Shown here: piece by piece, positions 1-9,008 of the stretch
Layout of the letters: the number at the start of each line of letters is the position of its first letter
Numbering within the stretch: position 1 is the first letter of the stretch
Assembly (NCBI GenBank): GCA_021819085.1
Contig: JAKASJ010000008.1
Coordinates: forward strand, 1-64,000
Length of the DNA: 64,000 bases
Source: Pseudomonadota bacterium
Lineage (GTDB): Bacteria > Pseudomonadota > Gammaproteobacteria > Acidiferrobacterales > UBA6901
Direction: 5' to 3'
The notes under the pieces: generated by a model
What the model saw: only the letters and a program-made list of their open reading frames with translations
What the model was told of the DNA's origin: nothing
The model's database searches: none
Made by a program: the position numbers and the translations under genes

Positions 1-43
1 CCGTCAGACCCAGAAGCATTTGATAGAGTTCGGTATCGCGCAT
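1..43 (-). CDS. ISL3-family transposase, N-terminal fragment cut by window edge
   Basis: Reading the minus strand from the ATG at 43-41 gives MRDTELYQMLLGLT before the window ends. From memory, this is the usual N-terminus of ISL3 (IS204/IS1001/IS1096/IS1165) transposases, which are about 400-430 residues long and carry an N-terminal zinc finger and a DDE catalytic domain. Only 14 residues are visible, so whether the gene is intact cannot be judged. It lies inside the IS end at 1-136. Confidence 0.65.
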   Translation of the reverse strand, partial: MRDTELYQMLLGLT

Positions 44-136
44 CGATCACGGTTCCTGCAGGAAGAAACGCGATACTCACCCGCAGGACGGGGATTAGGC
101 AAGATCACCCCGACCCACATGAAACCCGGAAGAGCC
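1..136 (-). mobile_element. ISL3-family insertion sequence, transposase end (partial)
   Basis: Bases 111-136 read on the minus strand begin GGCTCTTCCGGG followed by TTTCATGTGGGT. This looks like the terminal inverted repeat of ISL3-family elements that carry a transposase starting MRDTELY. The transposase start lies 68 bases inside the end, in the expected orientation. The bases just outside (137-144, TATTTAAA) are a candidate 8-bp target duplication, the size ISL3 elements make. The rest of the element and the second repeat lie outside the window, so the duplication cannot be confirmed. Confidence 0.7.
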
Positions 137-367
137 TATTTAAAGACCCCTTTGCAAATGCCAAGAAGATTGCGGGTCTTTACAGCGTTGGGCGAAACCG
201 CGGCAAGAACCCGCGGTTGCCCAATCAGGATGAAGAACTACCGGAAACGCGTGCTATCGCGGTTGAAAGGAGCGGGCATGATCCGCCCCGGTCGGATACG
301 CGGTATGGCCTCGTTTTTGGTGAAAGCATGCATACAATTTAATTGTCGTAGCGCCCGGCTCAGCTTG

Positions 368-1450
<1,083 letters not shown>

Positions 1451-1693
1451 TCAGCATCAGGAGAACACTAACATGGGCCAGTCGCGAAGGCACGGAGCAT
1501 GCCTTCCCCCTGGGTGCGGAAAGACTCGGTATGCCGCCGTCCGGCGCTTCTCGTCGCGATTAGGTTCGGGAGTGTCGTAAACGAGCCCGGGCCGATTTCT
1601 GCCGCGATGCCCAATCCCGAGGCGGACGGTGGCCCAGACGGGAAAGCCATGTCGTGCCTGCTGCAGCGAAAGGCGGTTCCGCTCCGCGGGCGA

Positions 1694-2506
1694 TCAGAAG
1701 CCTGCCTGCAGACCGACGCCGACGCCGTAATCCGGGCTTCCGTTACTGAGTCCCTTGTCGAAAAATACCTGAAAGCCGGTTCCCGGAGCGGTGTAATAGT
1801 TCCACGCTACGAGCAGATCCGCGGCTCCGGGGAACCCCGGTTCGATCGATTGGTGCCCGGAAAACATTCCCGTGACATAGTTACTTTGGTCAACCCGGTA
1901 CATTATGCCGCCATCGTAGGTAGCCGCATTGCTCAGATCAAGGCCAGCGGGTGAGCCGACGAAGCGGTAGCCGAAATCCACGAACGGAATCAGATTGTGG
2001 TCAGCTGTCCATTCGAGCCCGATGCCAGGCTCATAATCATTCTTGCCGGTTCCTAGGCCTTCGCTATATGAAGCGGTGCCGAACTTTATCTTGAAATAAG
2101 GGCTGATGTCGGGGACGCCGCCGGTCCCGCGAAACCGATAGCTTGCCTTGGCCCACACATCGCCGATGCCGCTGTTGCGACTTACCCCGCCACCGCTCGT
2201 GCTCCTGCCGCTACCGGCCATACCTATAATGCGGTTGCCGATTAACATGCCTTCTGATGCCAGCGTGCCCGCGGGGCCCTCCACCGACAGGTACGGCACG
2301 GTGAGTTTTAGATCAAGGTTGCCGTTCTCGAAATTGGCCCAAACCGGCACATAGTAGATCTTGGTGGTCGTACCGGTACCGTAATCGCCCTGGTAATACG
2401 ACGGCGTGACTCCAAGAGTCAAAGAAGATGCAGAGCCGTCAGCCTGAACGGACCCGGCGGTGACGGCTCCCGCCATGGCCGCAGTCATGAGATATCCGAA
2501 ACGCAT
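1694..2506 (-). CDS. outer-membrane beta-barrel protein (SphA/phenol-degradation transporter-like)
   Basis: The 270-residue protein begins with a signal peptide (residues 1-22, cleavage expected after SVQA). It continues as alternating hydrophobic/polar strands rich in Gly, Tyr and Asn and ends in a terminal Phe (GLQAGF), the outer-membrane insertion signal. The pattern and length match the family annotated as transporter or MetA-pathway-of-phenol-degradation protein; members are predicted barrels of unknown substrate. A GGAGGG ribosome site precedes the ATG. The gene is monocistronic, so context does not suggest a substrate. Confidence 0.7.
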   Translation of the reverse strand: MRFGYLMTAAMAGAVTAGSVQADGSASSLTLGVTPSYYQGDYGTGTTTKIYYVPVWANFENGNLDLKLTVPYLSVEGPAGTLASEGMLIGNRIIGMAGSGRSTSGGGVSRNSGIGDVWAKASYRFRGTGGVPDISPYFKIKFGTASYSEGLGTGKNDYEPGIGLEWTADHNLIPFVDFGYRFVGSPAGLDLSNAATYDGGIMYRVDQSNYVTGMFSGHQSIEPGFPGAADLLVAWNYYTAPGTGFQVFFDKGLSNGSPDYGVGVGLQAGF

Positions 2507-2863
2507 CGAGCCCTCCCTGCGGTCCGTGGCCGGCTTTGATTAAGTCTTTTCCCTCAGGCGCAGCGTTGCGAAGGATTCAGAGCGTACTCGCCGCATTTTC
2601 TTGGTGCAATACGTAGATTCCACAGCAGGTGGCCAGCGCGGGCGCAGAATCCGGGAGTGTTCGGTCAACCGGATTTGTTGCCTCACCAGGCCTATCAGTC
2701 CCAGGCGTGATCTGGCGACTCCGTAAAAGATTACAAAGATAACGCTGCTCAGAGGGCATTGCGGCGAAACCGGTGCGTGCCGGGGCCCAGCGTAGCCTGG
2801 TGCCCTGCCTGGAAGTTGCTCCCGAAAGCTCTGAGACACGACAGGACCATACGTCCAAAACAA
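2507..2863. other. intergenic, no gene recognised
   Basis: These 357 bases lie upstream of the outer-membrane protein gene and downstream of the CPBP protease gene. Open frames here have no recognisable protein motif and no ribosome site. The promoter of the outer-membrane protein should lie near 2510-2600, but I cannot point to clear -35 and -10 boxes. Confidence 0.4.
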
Positions 2864-3625
2864 TCAGCGACCACTGACAATCAGTGCCGCCTGGATGAGG
2901 GTCACGAGATTCACGAAAGCGTGCATGGCGATCGGTGTGTAAATCGATTCCGTGCGCACGCGTGCTATACCGAGAAAAAGTCCGAATACGAATATCTCGG
3001 TGATTTCGGCGCCGCTGTACTGTCCGTGACTAATGGCCCAGGCAAGCGCTGTCAGTACGACCGACACAACGGGCCCCAGCTTCGAGTACCGCAGTCCCTG
3101 CAGCAGGAATCCGCGAAAAAATAGCTCCTCGAATGCCGGCGCTGCAATCACCATGGCGAACCAAAGCAGCGGAGCAAAGGTCGCGGAACGGTATATGGAA
3201 AGCGTAAAGTCCGGACCCCGCGGGTGCCTGAGCAGTGGTTCGACCAGGTCGGATACAAATATCAATCCTGCCGTGACCGTCAGCCATGCCAGCAGTGTGC
3301 GCACCCGGACGCGACGCATGCCCAGATAATCCGATGGACCGTCGCCTTTGCGCAGGCGTGCCACCCACCACGTCAGCGCCGAGCAGACGCCGGCACTGGC
3401 GATTGTTATGAGTGCGAAAGCCAGGCCATTGTCGCTGAAACTGACCGCGACCGAACGCAGGGGTATGTGCGAGCCACGGACGCCCTCGTACATGACGTAA
3501 GCGAACACGATCCCAAACTGGACCAGCACGAACACTGCTGCAATCACGACCCCAAAGGCCAGTGTCGTCCACGGGCCCCAGATATCGGGTCGGTGGTGCG
3601 GTGTTGGCCGCAGCCAATTCTTCAT
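2864..3625 (-). CDS. CPBP-family intramembrane metalloprotease
   Basis: The 253-residue protein has about seven hydrophobic segments and the CPBP (Abi/CaaX protease-like) signatures: the EE-x3-R motif (E166, E167, R171 in FEELFFRGFL), a conserved His at 200 in AWAISHGQ, and H235/N239 in PIAMHAFVN. These residues form the glutamate/histidine catalytic centre of this inner-membrane protease family. Substrates in bacteria are mostly unknown. The gene starts 40 bases after the end of a second membrane metalloprotease gene on the same strand, so the two probably form an operon. Confidence 0.85.
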   Translation of the reverse strand: MKNWLRPTPHHRPDIWGPWTTLAFGVVIAAVFVLVQFGIVFAYVMYEGVRGSHIPLRSVAVSFSDNGLAFALITIASAGVCSALTWWVARLRKGDGPSDYLGMRRVRVRTLLAWLTVTAGLIFVSDLVEPLLRHPRGPDFTLSIYRSATFAPLLWFAMVIAAPAFEELFFRGFLLQGLRYSKLGPVVSVVLTALAWAISHGQYSGAEITEIFVFGLFLGIARVRTESIYTPIAMHAFVNLVTLIQAALIVSGR

Positions 3626-3664
3626 GTCGGCACGCAGGAAAGGGTGTCTCGGCTAATGCACCGG

Positions 3665-4189
3665 TTACCGGAACTGGATCCAGGCCAAGCCCGCCAGGGC
3701 AATGGCACTGATCAGCATCCAGCGCGATATTGCCACGATCCGCAGGTCCTGTCGCGAAGGAATCGATGCGTACGCGATACAGGCGACAAGATAGGCCCAG
3801 CCAGCTTCACTAGCATGCGGCTCCGGCGCGACGTCAATGCTCCAGGTCATCAGCGCCAGCGCGATCGGCAGCAATGCCAGCGGCGCCAGGCCGATGAAGA
3901 CCCCGTTGTACCAGCGCAGGTTCGTGCATTCAACGCTTCCCAAAACCACCTGGGCGCCGCTGCGTCTTGGCCATAACCTGAGACCCTTGGGGCGGCCGCC
4001 GAACAGAACACCTGCGGCCCAGTGCGACAGCTCGTGAAAGAGTGTTCCTGGAAACACAACCACGGAAAACAGCGTGATCCGCAAACGCAGCAAACTGAAG
4101 AGTGCGAGATAGCCGACTACCGCACCGAGATACACGACTCCGGCACGCGAATACAGTGCGTTCCACGTGGTTCGGAGAGGTGCAATCAT
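3665..4189 (-). CDS. M50B-like membrane zinc metalloprotease
   Basis: The product is 174 residues from the ATG at 4189; a longer reading from 4246 adds a Cys-rich stretch that does not look like family sequence. It contains the zinc motif HELSH at residues 52-56, inside a hydrophobic segment (FPGTLFHELSHWAAG), followed by three or four more membrane spans. This matches M50B-like peptidases, which are shorter than classical RseP and lack a PDZ domain. It precedes and likely shares a transcript with the CPBP protease. The substrate is unknown. Confidence 0.75.
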   Translation of the reverse strand: MIAPLRTTWNALYSRAGVVYLGAVVGYLALFSLLRLRITLFSVVVFPGTLFHELSHWAAGVLFGGRPKGLRLWPRRSGAQVVLGSVECTNLRWYNGVFIGLAPLALLPIALALMTWSIDVAPEPHASEAGWAYLVACIAYASIPSRQDLRIVAISRWMLISAIALAGLAWIQFR

Positions 4190-4700
4190 GAAAGACGCAT
4201 GCTGCGCGGGCTGCCTGCAACGAATCGAGTTGCAGCATTTTCGCACGAAACACCATGTGGCAGCGACCCCTGTGGCTGGTGGACCATAGGGGGGTGGTCA
4301 GAAATGCAGTCGCGGGCAGTTCCCGGGCAACTGTTCGTGTTTGCACGTCTCGGCCGACGCAAGGTATCCGCATCAATTTCGCCTTCTATGTCTGGCAAAG
4401 CCGCAACACGCCGCGCCCGGGGATTTGCGCGACAGTCTGTCAGTCGGCGGCGCTTGCGGTGCGGTGATTAGCCGGTGTCCCGGGCGCAAAGGCATGGTTG
4501 CACGCAAAGGTCCCCGCCCGGCAGGGGCGCGCAACGAACAATTGATAAACGGGTGGCGCAGGAATTCAGGCTGCTCCCGTCCGCTGTTGAGCGGTGCAGG
4601 CCCCGTGCGCCGAATACTGCATCGGCTTGCAGCGACCGGGATGTGGGCGCAGTCCGCTGCCTGGATGCTCGGGCGATGCCGCTGCGTCTGCGCCAACCCG
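4190..4700. other. intergenic, no gene recognised
   Basis: This 510-base gap lies upstream of the M50-like gene and downstream of the first dsrC-like gene. Overlapping open frames on both strands are Arg/Ala-rich, typical of chance frames in GC-rich DNA, and show no family motif. No terminator with a clear U-tract is visible. Confidence 0.4.
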
Positions 4701-5042
4701 TCAAACGTCCAGCATCAGCTTCCGCGGTTTGGTCATGCCGGCGATTTTGCAGGCTTGCTGGCCATAGCCGTAGGGAAAAAGCTGGTACAGATACTTACGG
4801 GTCGCTTTGTCTTTGCCCATCTTCTCTCCCATGGCTTTCAGCAGTACCCGCGCCTCGGGTACCGAGTGATGCACTTCATAATACTCCCGTACGAAATTCA
4901 CTACTTCCCACCGCTGGTGTGTCATCTCCAGCGATTCGTCGCGGGCAATGTGTTCTGCGATTGCCCGGTCCCATAAGGCGGGGTCGAGCAGAAAACCTTC
5001 CTCATCGGTTTCCAGCACCTTTCCGTTAACCTCTATCCCCAT
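4701..5042 (-). CDS. DsrC/TusE-family protein lacking the C-terminal cysteine
   Basis: The 113-residue protein has the DsrC/TusE fold signature: EVNGKVLETDEEGFL at the start, a helical HQRWEVVNFVREYY segment, and the C-terminal arm YLYQLFPYGYGQQACKIAGM. DsrC carries sulfur on two C-terminal cysteines eleven residues apart; TusE keeps only the last one. Here the upstream one (CysB, in QQACKIAG) is present, but the terminal CysA position is Leu in KPRKLMLDV. The protein therefore cannot form the DsrC intramolecular disulfide or act like TusE, and may be a regulatory or alternative sulfur-relay paralogue. The ATG at 5042 follows AGGAG at a good distance. A second CysB-only paralogue is at 9009-9338. 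Confidence 0.85.
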   Translation of the reverse strand: MGIEVNGKVLETDEEGFLLDPALWDRAIAEHIARDESLEMTHQRWEVVNFVREYYEVHHSVPEARVLLKAMGEKMGKDKATRKYLYQLFPYGYGQQACKIAGMTKPRKLMLDV

Positions 5043-5289
5043 TACCCAGGTCTCCTGATCATGACGCGGATAGGCAATGCACCGGCCCGAAGGATCCATA
5101 TTGCTTTCCGGTATCGTCTCATTCGAAAAACCCTCCCAGTGCGGGAGAGGTTATCAGAAGCCAGTATATGGGCGGATTGCCGTTTGTTCACTACCCAAAA
5201 GGGATATGCCCTTCATGCGATTGGATCTATCGTGGCTGGATACATTGTCGGGGCGCGGATGAGCGAGACGATCCACCCCCTGACACACG

Positions 5290-5886
5290 TCAGTTTCCGC
5301 CTGTCTCATGCAGACGACGGATCTCGTCGGCGGCCTCCGACAGATGCTCGAAGCGGTGGCTGCCTCCGGGATAGACAATAACCCGGGCACACTCTGAATA
5401 GAAATCGCGAGCAATTCGGTAGTCGAGAAGTTCATCACCCTCGTCCAACAGGACGAGGGTCGGCACTCCGGGGTCGCAGTGGTCCTGTCGGAGGGATCCG
5501 AACGCCTGTACGTCCGCCGCGTTCAGCGTATATTCTTCGCCGGTCGCCGGATTGCGGTTGTAGCCAATGCAGTTCAGCAAATCGGTTTCCGGAGTCATAG
5601 CCGGATTGATCAGGACCATCGCAGCGCCAAGCGGGCGGGCAAGGTAGCGCGCGTAATGACCGCCGAGCGAACTGCCAACCAGGACCAAACGGGAATCGTG
5701 CAGGCGGCGGCTGTCCTCAATATAGTCGCGCAGAAAATGCACCGCCTCCGCCGCACGATGTGCGGGGTAGGTAGGAGCCAGCACCGGAATTGGGTCGAGC
5801 AACTTGCGCAAAGCCTCTGCCTTGGCCGAAGTCCCGCCGCTGTTGAAACCATGGAGATAAATAAACGTCGTTTTCGTCCTGTGCAA
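5290..5886 (-). CDS. YqiA/YcfP-type alpha/beta-fold esterase
   Basis: The 198-residue protein begins TFIYLHGFNSGG (oxyanion region), has the nucleophile elbow GSSLGG (Ser73), a DEGDELLDY acid loop and the catalytic His in PGGSHRFEH. This is the layout of the small YqiA/YcfP esterases, cytoplasmic hydrolases acting on short acyl esters with unclear physiological substrates. Homology starts within a few residues of the TTG at 5886, so that codon is the likely start; no better ATG exists before the first motif. Confidence 0.85.
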   Translation of the reverse strand: MHRTKTTFIYLHGFNSGGTSAKAEALRKLLDPIPVLAPTYPAHRAAEAVHFLRDYIEDSRRLHDSRLVLVGSSLGGHYARYLARPLGAAMVLINPAMTPETDLLNCIGYNRNPATGEEYTLNAADVQAFGSLRQDHCDPGVPTLVLLDEGDELLDYRIARDFYSECARVIVYPGGSHRFEHLSEAADEIRRLHETGGN

Positions 5887-6219
5887 TTCGCACCATCCCG
5901 GATTAAAACAGCGCCCGGACGCGACGTTTGCAAAGCCGTTCCGGGCGGCCGTCTTTCGCGTCTGGCGCCAGCTGGAATGTACCCCGGGCCCGCAAGCCGG
6001 GCAATCATCATGCCAGCATCGGCATGGCGATTAGAACAAATGAGCTGCTTTCATCGGATTTTGCGGCACGTCGCCCGGGCCGCTCTGGCGCCGTGTGCCC
6101 GCTCGTCCGGGGTTTCAAAACGAACGTCGCCGTTACCCGGTCCCGGAGCTTACCCCTGTGGCACAGCACCTATAATCAATGAACCCTCATTTGGATACCC
6201 GACTCCGGGATACGCAGCC
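5887..6219. other. intergenic with candidate -10 box
   Basis: This 333-base gap separates two divergent genes. A TATAAT at 6171-6176 lies 44 bases before the plus-strand WYL-like gene and is a plausible -10 element; the matching -35 is weak (TTACCC near 6150). No gene is recognised. Confidence 0.4.
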
Positions 6220-6684
6220 ATGGCTCAGGATATTCTGAAACGGCTCAGGCAGTCCATCAAGGAAAGACGCTGCACACTTATGCGCTATGATGGCCAGCAG
6301 CACATTCGTGTCGTAGAGCCGCATGTGATCTACACTGACAAGGACGGCACCGTACTGGTCGGCTGCTTCCAGACCCGGGGCCCCGGAAATGCGGGCACGC
6401 GCACCGCTACATGGCAGCTGCTGCGGCTGAGCGGGATCGAATCCGTGTTTCTGCTCGACATCGAGTTCAAGATTCGCATCGACCAGGGGTTCAATCCGGA
6501 AAGTCCCGATTTCCAGCACGGCCTGATTGCGATCGTTGAGACTGCAGGTGCATCCTCGCGCATCATCCGTGGCAACAGACCCTCCACTATGCTCTGGAGT
6601 CAGGCACGCGGCTGGCTGTGGGGTGTGGGCTCGGTCATCGACCGGGTGTTGTCCGATCGGGGCTGGGATCCGCATGACCACTGA
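6220..6684 (+). CDS. WYL-like domain protein, no DNA-binding domain
   Basis: The 154-residue protein starts MAQDILKRLRQSIKE and continues with RCTLMRYDGQQHIRVVEPHV, which resembles the first strands of WYL-type ligand-binding domains (short helix, hydrophobic-Tyr strand, then R-x-V-x-P). No helix-turn-helix is present, unlike classic WYL regulators. The C-terminal third is Trp/Arg-rich and unlike the domain. Function is unknown; nucleotide sensing is only a family-level guess. The gene is flanked by the decayed nar locus. Confidence 0.5.
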   Translation: MAQDILKRLRQSIKERRCTLMRYDGQQHIRVVEPHVIYTDKDGTVLVGCFQTRGPGNAGTRTATWQLLRLSGIESVFLLDIEFKIRIDQGFNPESPDFQHGLIAIVETAGASSRIIRGNRPSTMLWSQARGWLWGVGSVIDRVLSDRGWDPHDH

Positions 6685-6723
6685 GGCTGCGGCTCACGGC
6701 TCTCTGCGCTCCTGATCCACGGT

Positions 6724-7200
6724 TCATACGGCAGCCTCGACACGCGAGCGCAGCCTGAGCTTCTTGAGCATGTGCTTGATGTGCACCTTCACCGTCCCTT
6801 CGCTGATGGCCAGTTCGCGCGCAATGAGCTTACTGCTCTTGCCCTGTGCAATGCGTGTCAGAATTGCCTGCTCGCGCTCTGTCAGAGAGACGCGTTCGGA
6901 CGCCGCTGTGCGGATATCGGTGCGCAAGGCATGGGCCAGCATGGCGATCAGCCGGTCGCTGAGGACCACGTGTCCTTGGGCAGCATCTTCATATTTTCCA
7001 GGAGGTCCTCTGGTTCCATGTCCTTGAGCAGATAACCTTCGGCGCCAGCACAGAGTGCGCTCACAACGTCTTCCTCGCTGTCGGATACCGTTAACACGAT
7101 GACCCGGGAATCGAGATCGGCAGCCTTGATCTTCTTCAGCGTCTCGATGCCGTTCATATCTTTCATGTCGAGGTCAAGCAGAACAATGTCCGGGTACAGA
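6724..7200 (-). pseudogene. narL: narL-like response regulator, 5'-truncated and frameshifted
   Basis: Two minus-strand frames together encode the last two-thirds of a NarL-type regulator. The first holds the phospho-acceptor part of the receiver ([19 protein letters not shown]), the conserved Thr/Lys region and [18 protein letters not shown]. After a one-base shift near 6985 the second frame continues with [12 protein letters not shown] and a LuxR/FixJ helix-turn-helix (LTEREQAILTRIAQGKSSKLIA). The N-terminal acidic pocket is missing because homology stops at about 7200, where narH homology begins on the other strand. NarL normally responds to nitrate/nitrite with a NarX sensor; none is present here. 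Confidence 0.85.
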
Positions 7201-8106
7201 AGCAGATGTACTCCGAGTTCGAAAACACCTTCCATATGTATCTGCCGCGTCTGTGCAACCACTGCCTCAATCCGGCCTGCGTTGCTGCCTGTCCGTCGGG
7301 GTCCATCTACAAGCGTGAGGAGGACGGTATCGCGTTTGTCGACCAGAACAGGTGTCGTGGCTGGCGCATGTGCGTCAGCACCTGTCCCTACAAGAAGGTG
7401 TGCTACCACTGGCAGTCCGGCAAGGCCGAGAAATGCATCATGTGTTATCCGCGCATCGAGTCAGGAATGCCGACGCTGTGTGCCGAAGCGTGCGTGGGGC
7501 GTATCCGCTACATGGGCGTTATCCTTTATGACGCCGACCGGATCCTGGAGATGGCGGGCCAGGACAGGGACTGCGATCTGTACCGGTCCCGGCTTTCGCC
7601 GTTTCTCGATCCATCCCGGTCCGAGGTGGTCGAGCAGGCGCGCGCCGACGGAGTGCCGGATTCGTGGATCAGCGCAGCCAGAAACTCCCCGTATACAAGA
7701 TGGCGATCGACTGGAAGATCGCCTTCCCGATCCGCCCGGAATTCCGCACCCTGCCGATGGTCTGGTACGTTCCGCCGCTATCGCCGGCGCAGCCACAGAT
7801 CGATCAGGGCCGGCTACCGGCTGAGGTAGACGGTGCCATACCCAAGGCCGAAGCCCTGCGCCTGCCAGTGCGCTATCTCGCCAACCTGCTGACAGCGGGC
7901 GACGAGGTGCCGGTCGTCAGTGCACTCATCCGTCTGATTGCCATGTGCAGCTACCAGCGTTCGGTGCATGTGGACAGCAAGGCGGACAGGCGCGTGCTCG
8001 ACCCCGCGCCGGGCTGAGCGAGAACCAGGCGCAGGATATGAGACCGCTTTTCGGCTATCTGTTTCGTGCGTACCAAGTTGTGCGCAGAAAGAGCGTGATC
8101 GCGAGA
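7196..8106 (+). pseudogene. narH: narH (nitrate reductase beta subunit), 5'-truncated with two frameshifts
   Basis: Homology to NarH, the Fe-S electron-transfer subunit of respiratory nitrate reductase, runs from [18 protein letters not shown] near 7207 to the C-terminus. The iron-sulfur motifs survive: [29 protein letters not shown] and CIMCYPRIE. The frame shifts near 7690 (before VYKMAIDWKIA) and again near 8000 (before GLSENQAQDM), and the frame then ends early near 8106. About the first 165 residues are gone, as are narG, narJ and narI. The gene meets the truncated narL back to back at about 7200, so a deletion between them is the simplest explanation. Confidence 0.9.
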
Positions 8107-8294
8107 TGAATCGCGAGGTTCGCCGGGTCACAGCAACGGGCAATCCAGCCTGAGCCAAGGCGGTCGATGGGTCGATTCCGGCTGATTGTCTTCGGAGCAG
8201 GCTGAATTGACGCAGGCTGTGCATGTCCCATTCCTGAATCAGTGGTGCGCCGGAAGGTCGCCGGCCCGCAACAGCGGCGGACATCCTGCCGCAA

Positions 8295-8795
8295 TCAGTG
8301 CCGGTGACGAGTGCCGGCAGGTTGTCTCGAGGGCGATGCCGAGGTGGTGTGGCCATGCGGGGGTGCAACGACCAACAGCTGCGCAAGTTGCTGGTCCGTT
8401 TGAAGCAGGTCGGCCAGAGTAGTGCGGTCAAGCGTGCGAAAGAATGCCTCGCGCGCCTCGGCCAACACCCCGCGCAGCAAGCAGGCCGGCACGATCGGAC
8501 AGCGATTGTGCACGGGGTCGAAACATTCGACCAGAGCGGTGTCGGCTTCGGTGGTTCGCACCACCGCGCCCAGGTTGATGATCTCGGGTGCAAGTCGCAG
8601 GCGCACGCCTCCTCCTTTGCCCCGTACGGTCTCGAGATAGCCGCGCCGGCCGAGGGCGTGGACCACTTTCATCAGGTGGTTCCTGGAGATGCCGTAGACG
8701 TCGGCGATCTCGCTGATCGTAGCCAGACCTTCACGATGTACCCCAAGGTACAGCAGGACGCGCAGGCTGTAGTCGGAAAAGACGGTAAGGCGCAT
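8295..8795 (-). CDS. nsrR: Rrf2-family NO-responsive repressor NsrR
   Basis: The 166-residue protein opens with MRLTVFSDYSLRVLLYLG and a winged helix-turn-helix (ISEIADVYGISRNHLMKVV), the Rrf2 pattern. Three cysteines in C-x7-C-x5-C spacing (ECFDPVHNRCPIVPAC) match the Fe-S cluster ligands of NsrR rather than IscR. NsrR represses NO-detoxification and related genes until NO destroys its cluster. The extra C-terminal tail (from about residue 140) is Thr/His-rich and not conserved. It is divergent from a dsrC-like gene, with an NsrR-type palindrome at 8873-8895 between them. Confidence 0.9.
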   Translation of the reverse strand: MRLTVFSDYSLRVLLYLGVHREGLATISEIADVYGISRNHLMKVVHALGRRGYLETVRGKGGGVRLRLAPEIINLGAVVRTTEADTALVECFDPVHNRCPIVPACLLRGVLAEAREAFFRTLDRTTLADLLQTDQQLAQLLVVAPPHGHTTSASPSRQPAGTRHRH

Positions 8796-8841
8796 AGGCG
8801 TAATGAGATTTCAGAGATATTTTAAAGAGGCATTGGAGATA

Positions 8842-8854
8842 TTGATTATGATCC
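8842..8854 (+). promoter_or_regulatory. weak FNR-like half-conserved box
   Basis: The sequence TTGATTATGATCC matches eight of ten fixed positions of the FNR consensus (TTGAT-N4-ATCAA). Its centre is about 46 bases before a start point predicted from the TATAAT at 8883, slightly too far for a standard class II site, so this call is tentative. Confidence 0.25.
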
Positions 8855-8872
8855 TACCCACATGCTATATCA

Positions 8873-8895
8873 AAGATGTACATATAATATATCTT
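8873..8895 (+). promoter_or_regulatory. NsrR operator overlapping a -10 box
   Basis: A 23-bp imperfect palindrome in 11-1-11 form: left arm AAGATGTACAT (8873-8883), centre A, right arm TAATATATCTT (8885-8895). Each arm matches the known NsrR half-site (AAGATGYATTT) at nine of eleven positions. It covers TATAAT at 8883-8888, the best -10 element for the plus-strand dsrC-like gene, so bound NsrR would block that promoter. The nsrR gene itself starts 78 bases away on the other strand and may also be controlled. Confidence 0.7.
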
Positions 8896-9008
8896 TAATT
8901 TGTGTGTTGCGGCGAACCGCGAAAGTGCGCCTTGGGCCCGCCCCGGCGTGCCGTGGCAACGATCGCGGGGTGATGATCAGGCAATTTCTTCGAGGAGATA
9001 CGACCGCT

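Noticed and set aside
196-218. Perfect 8-bp hairpin AACCGCGG/CCGCGGTT downstream of ddl, as a possible terminator.
   Set aside because: There is no T-run on the minus strand after it, so it does not fit an intrinsic terminator.
7206-8017. Treating the two plus-strand frames as two separate small ferredoxin-like genes.
   Set aside because: They are consecutive parts of NarH in different frames, so they represent one broken gene.
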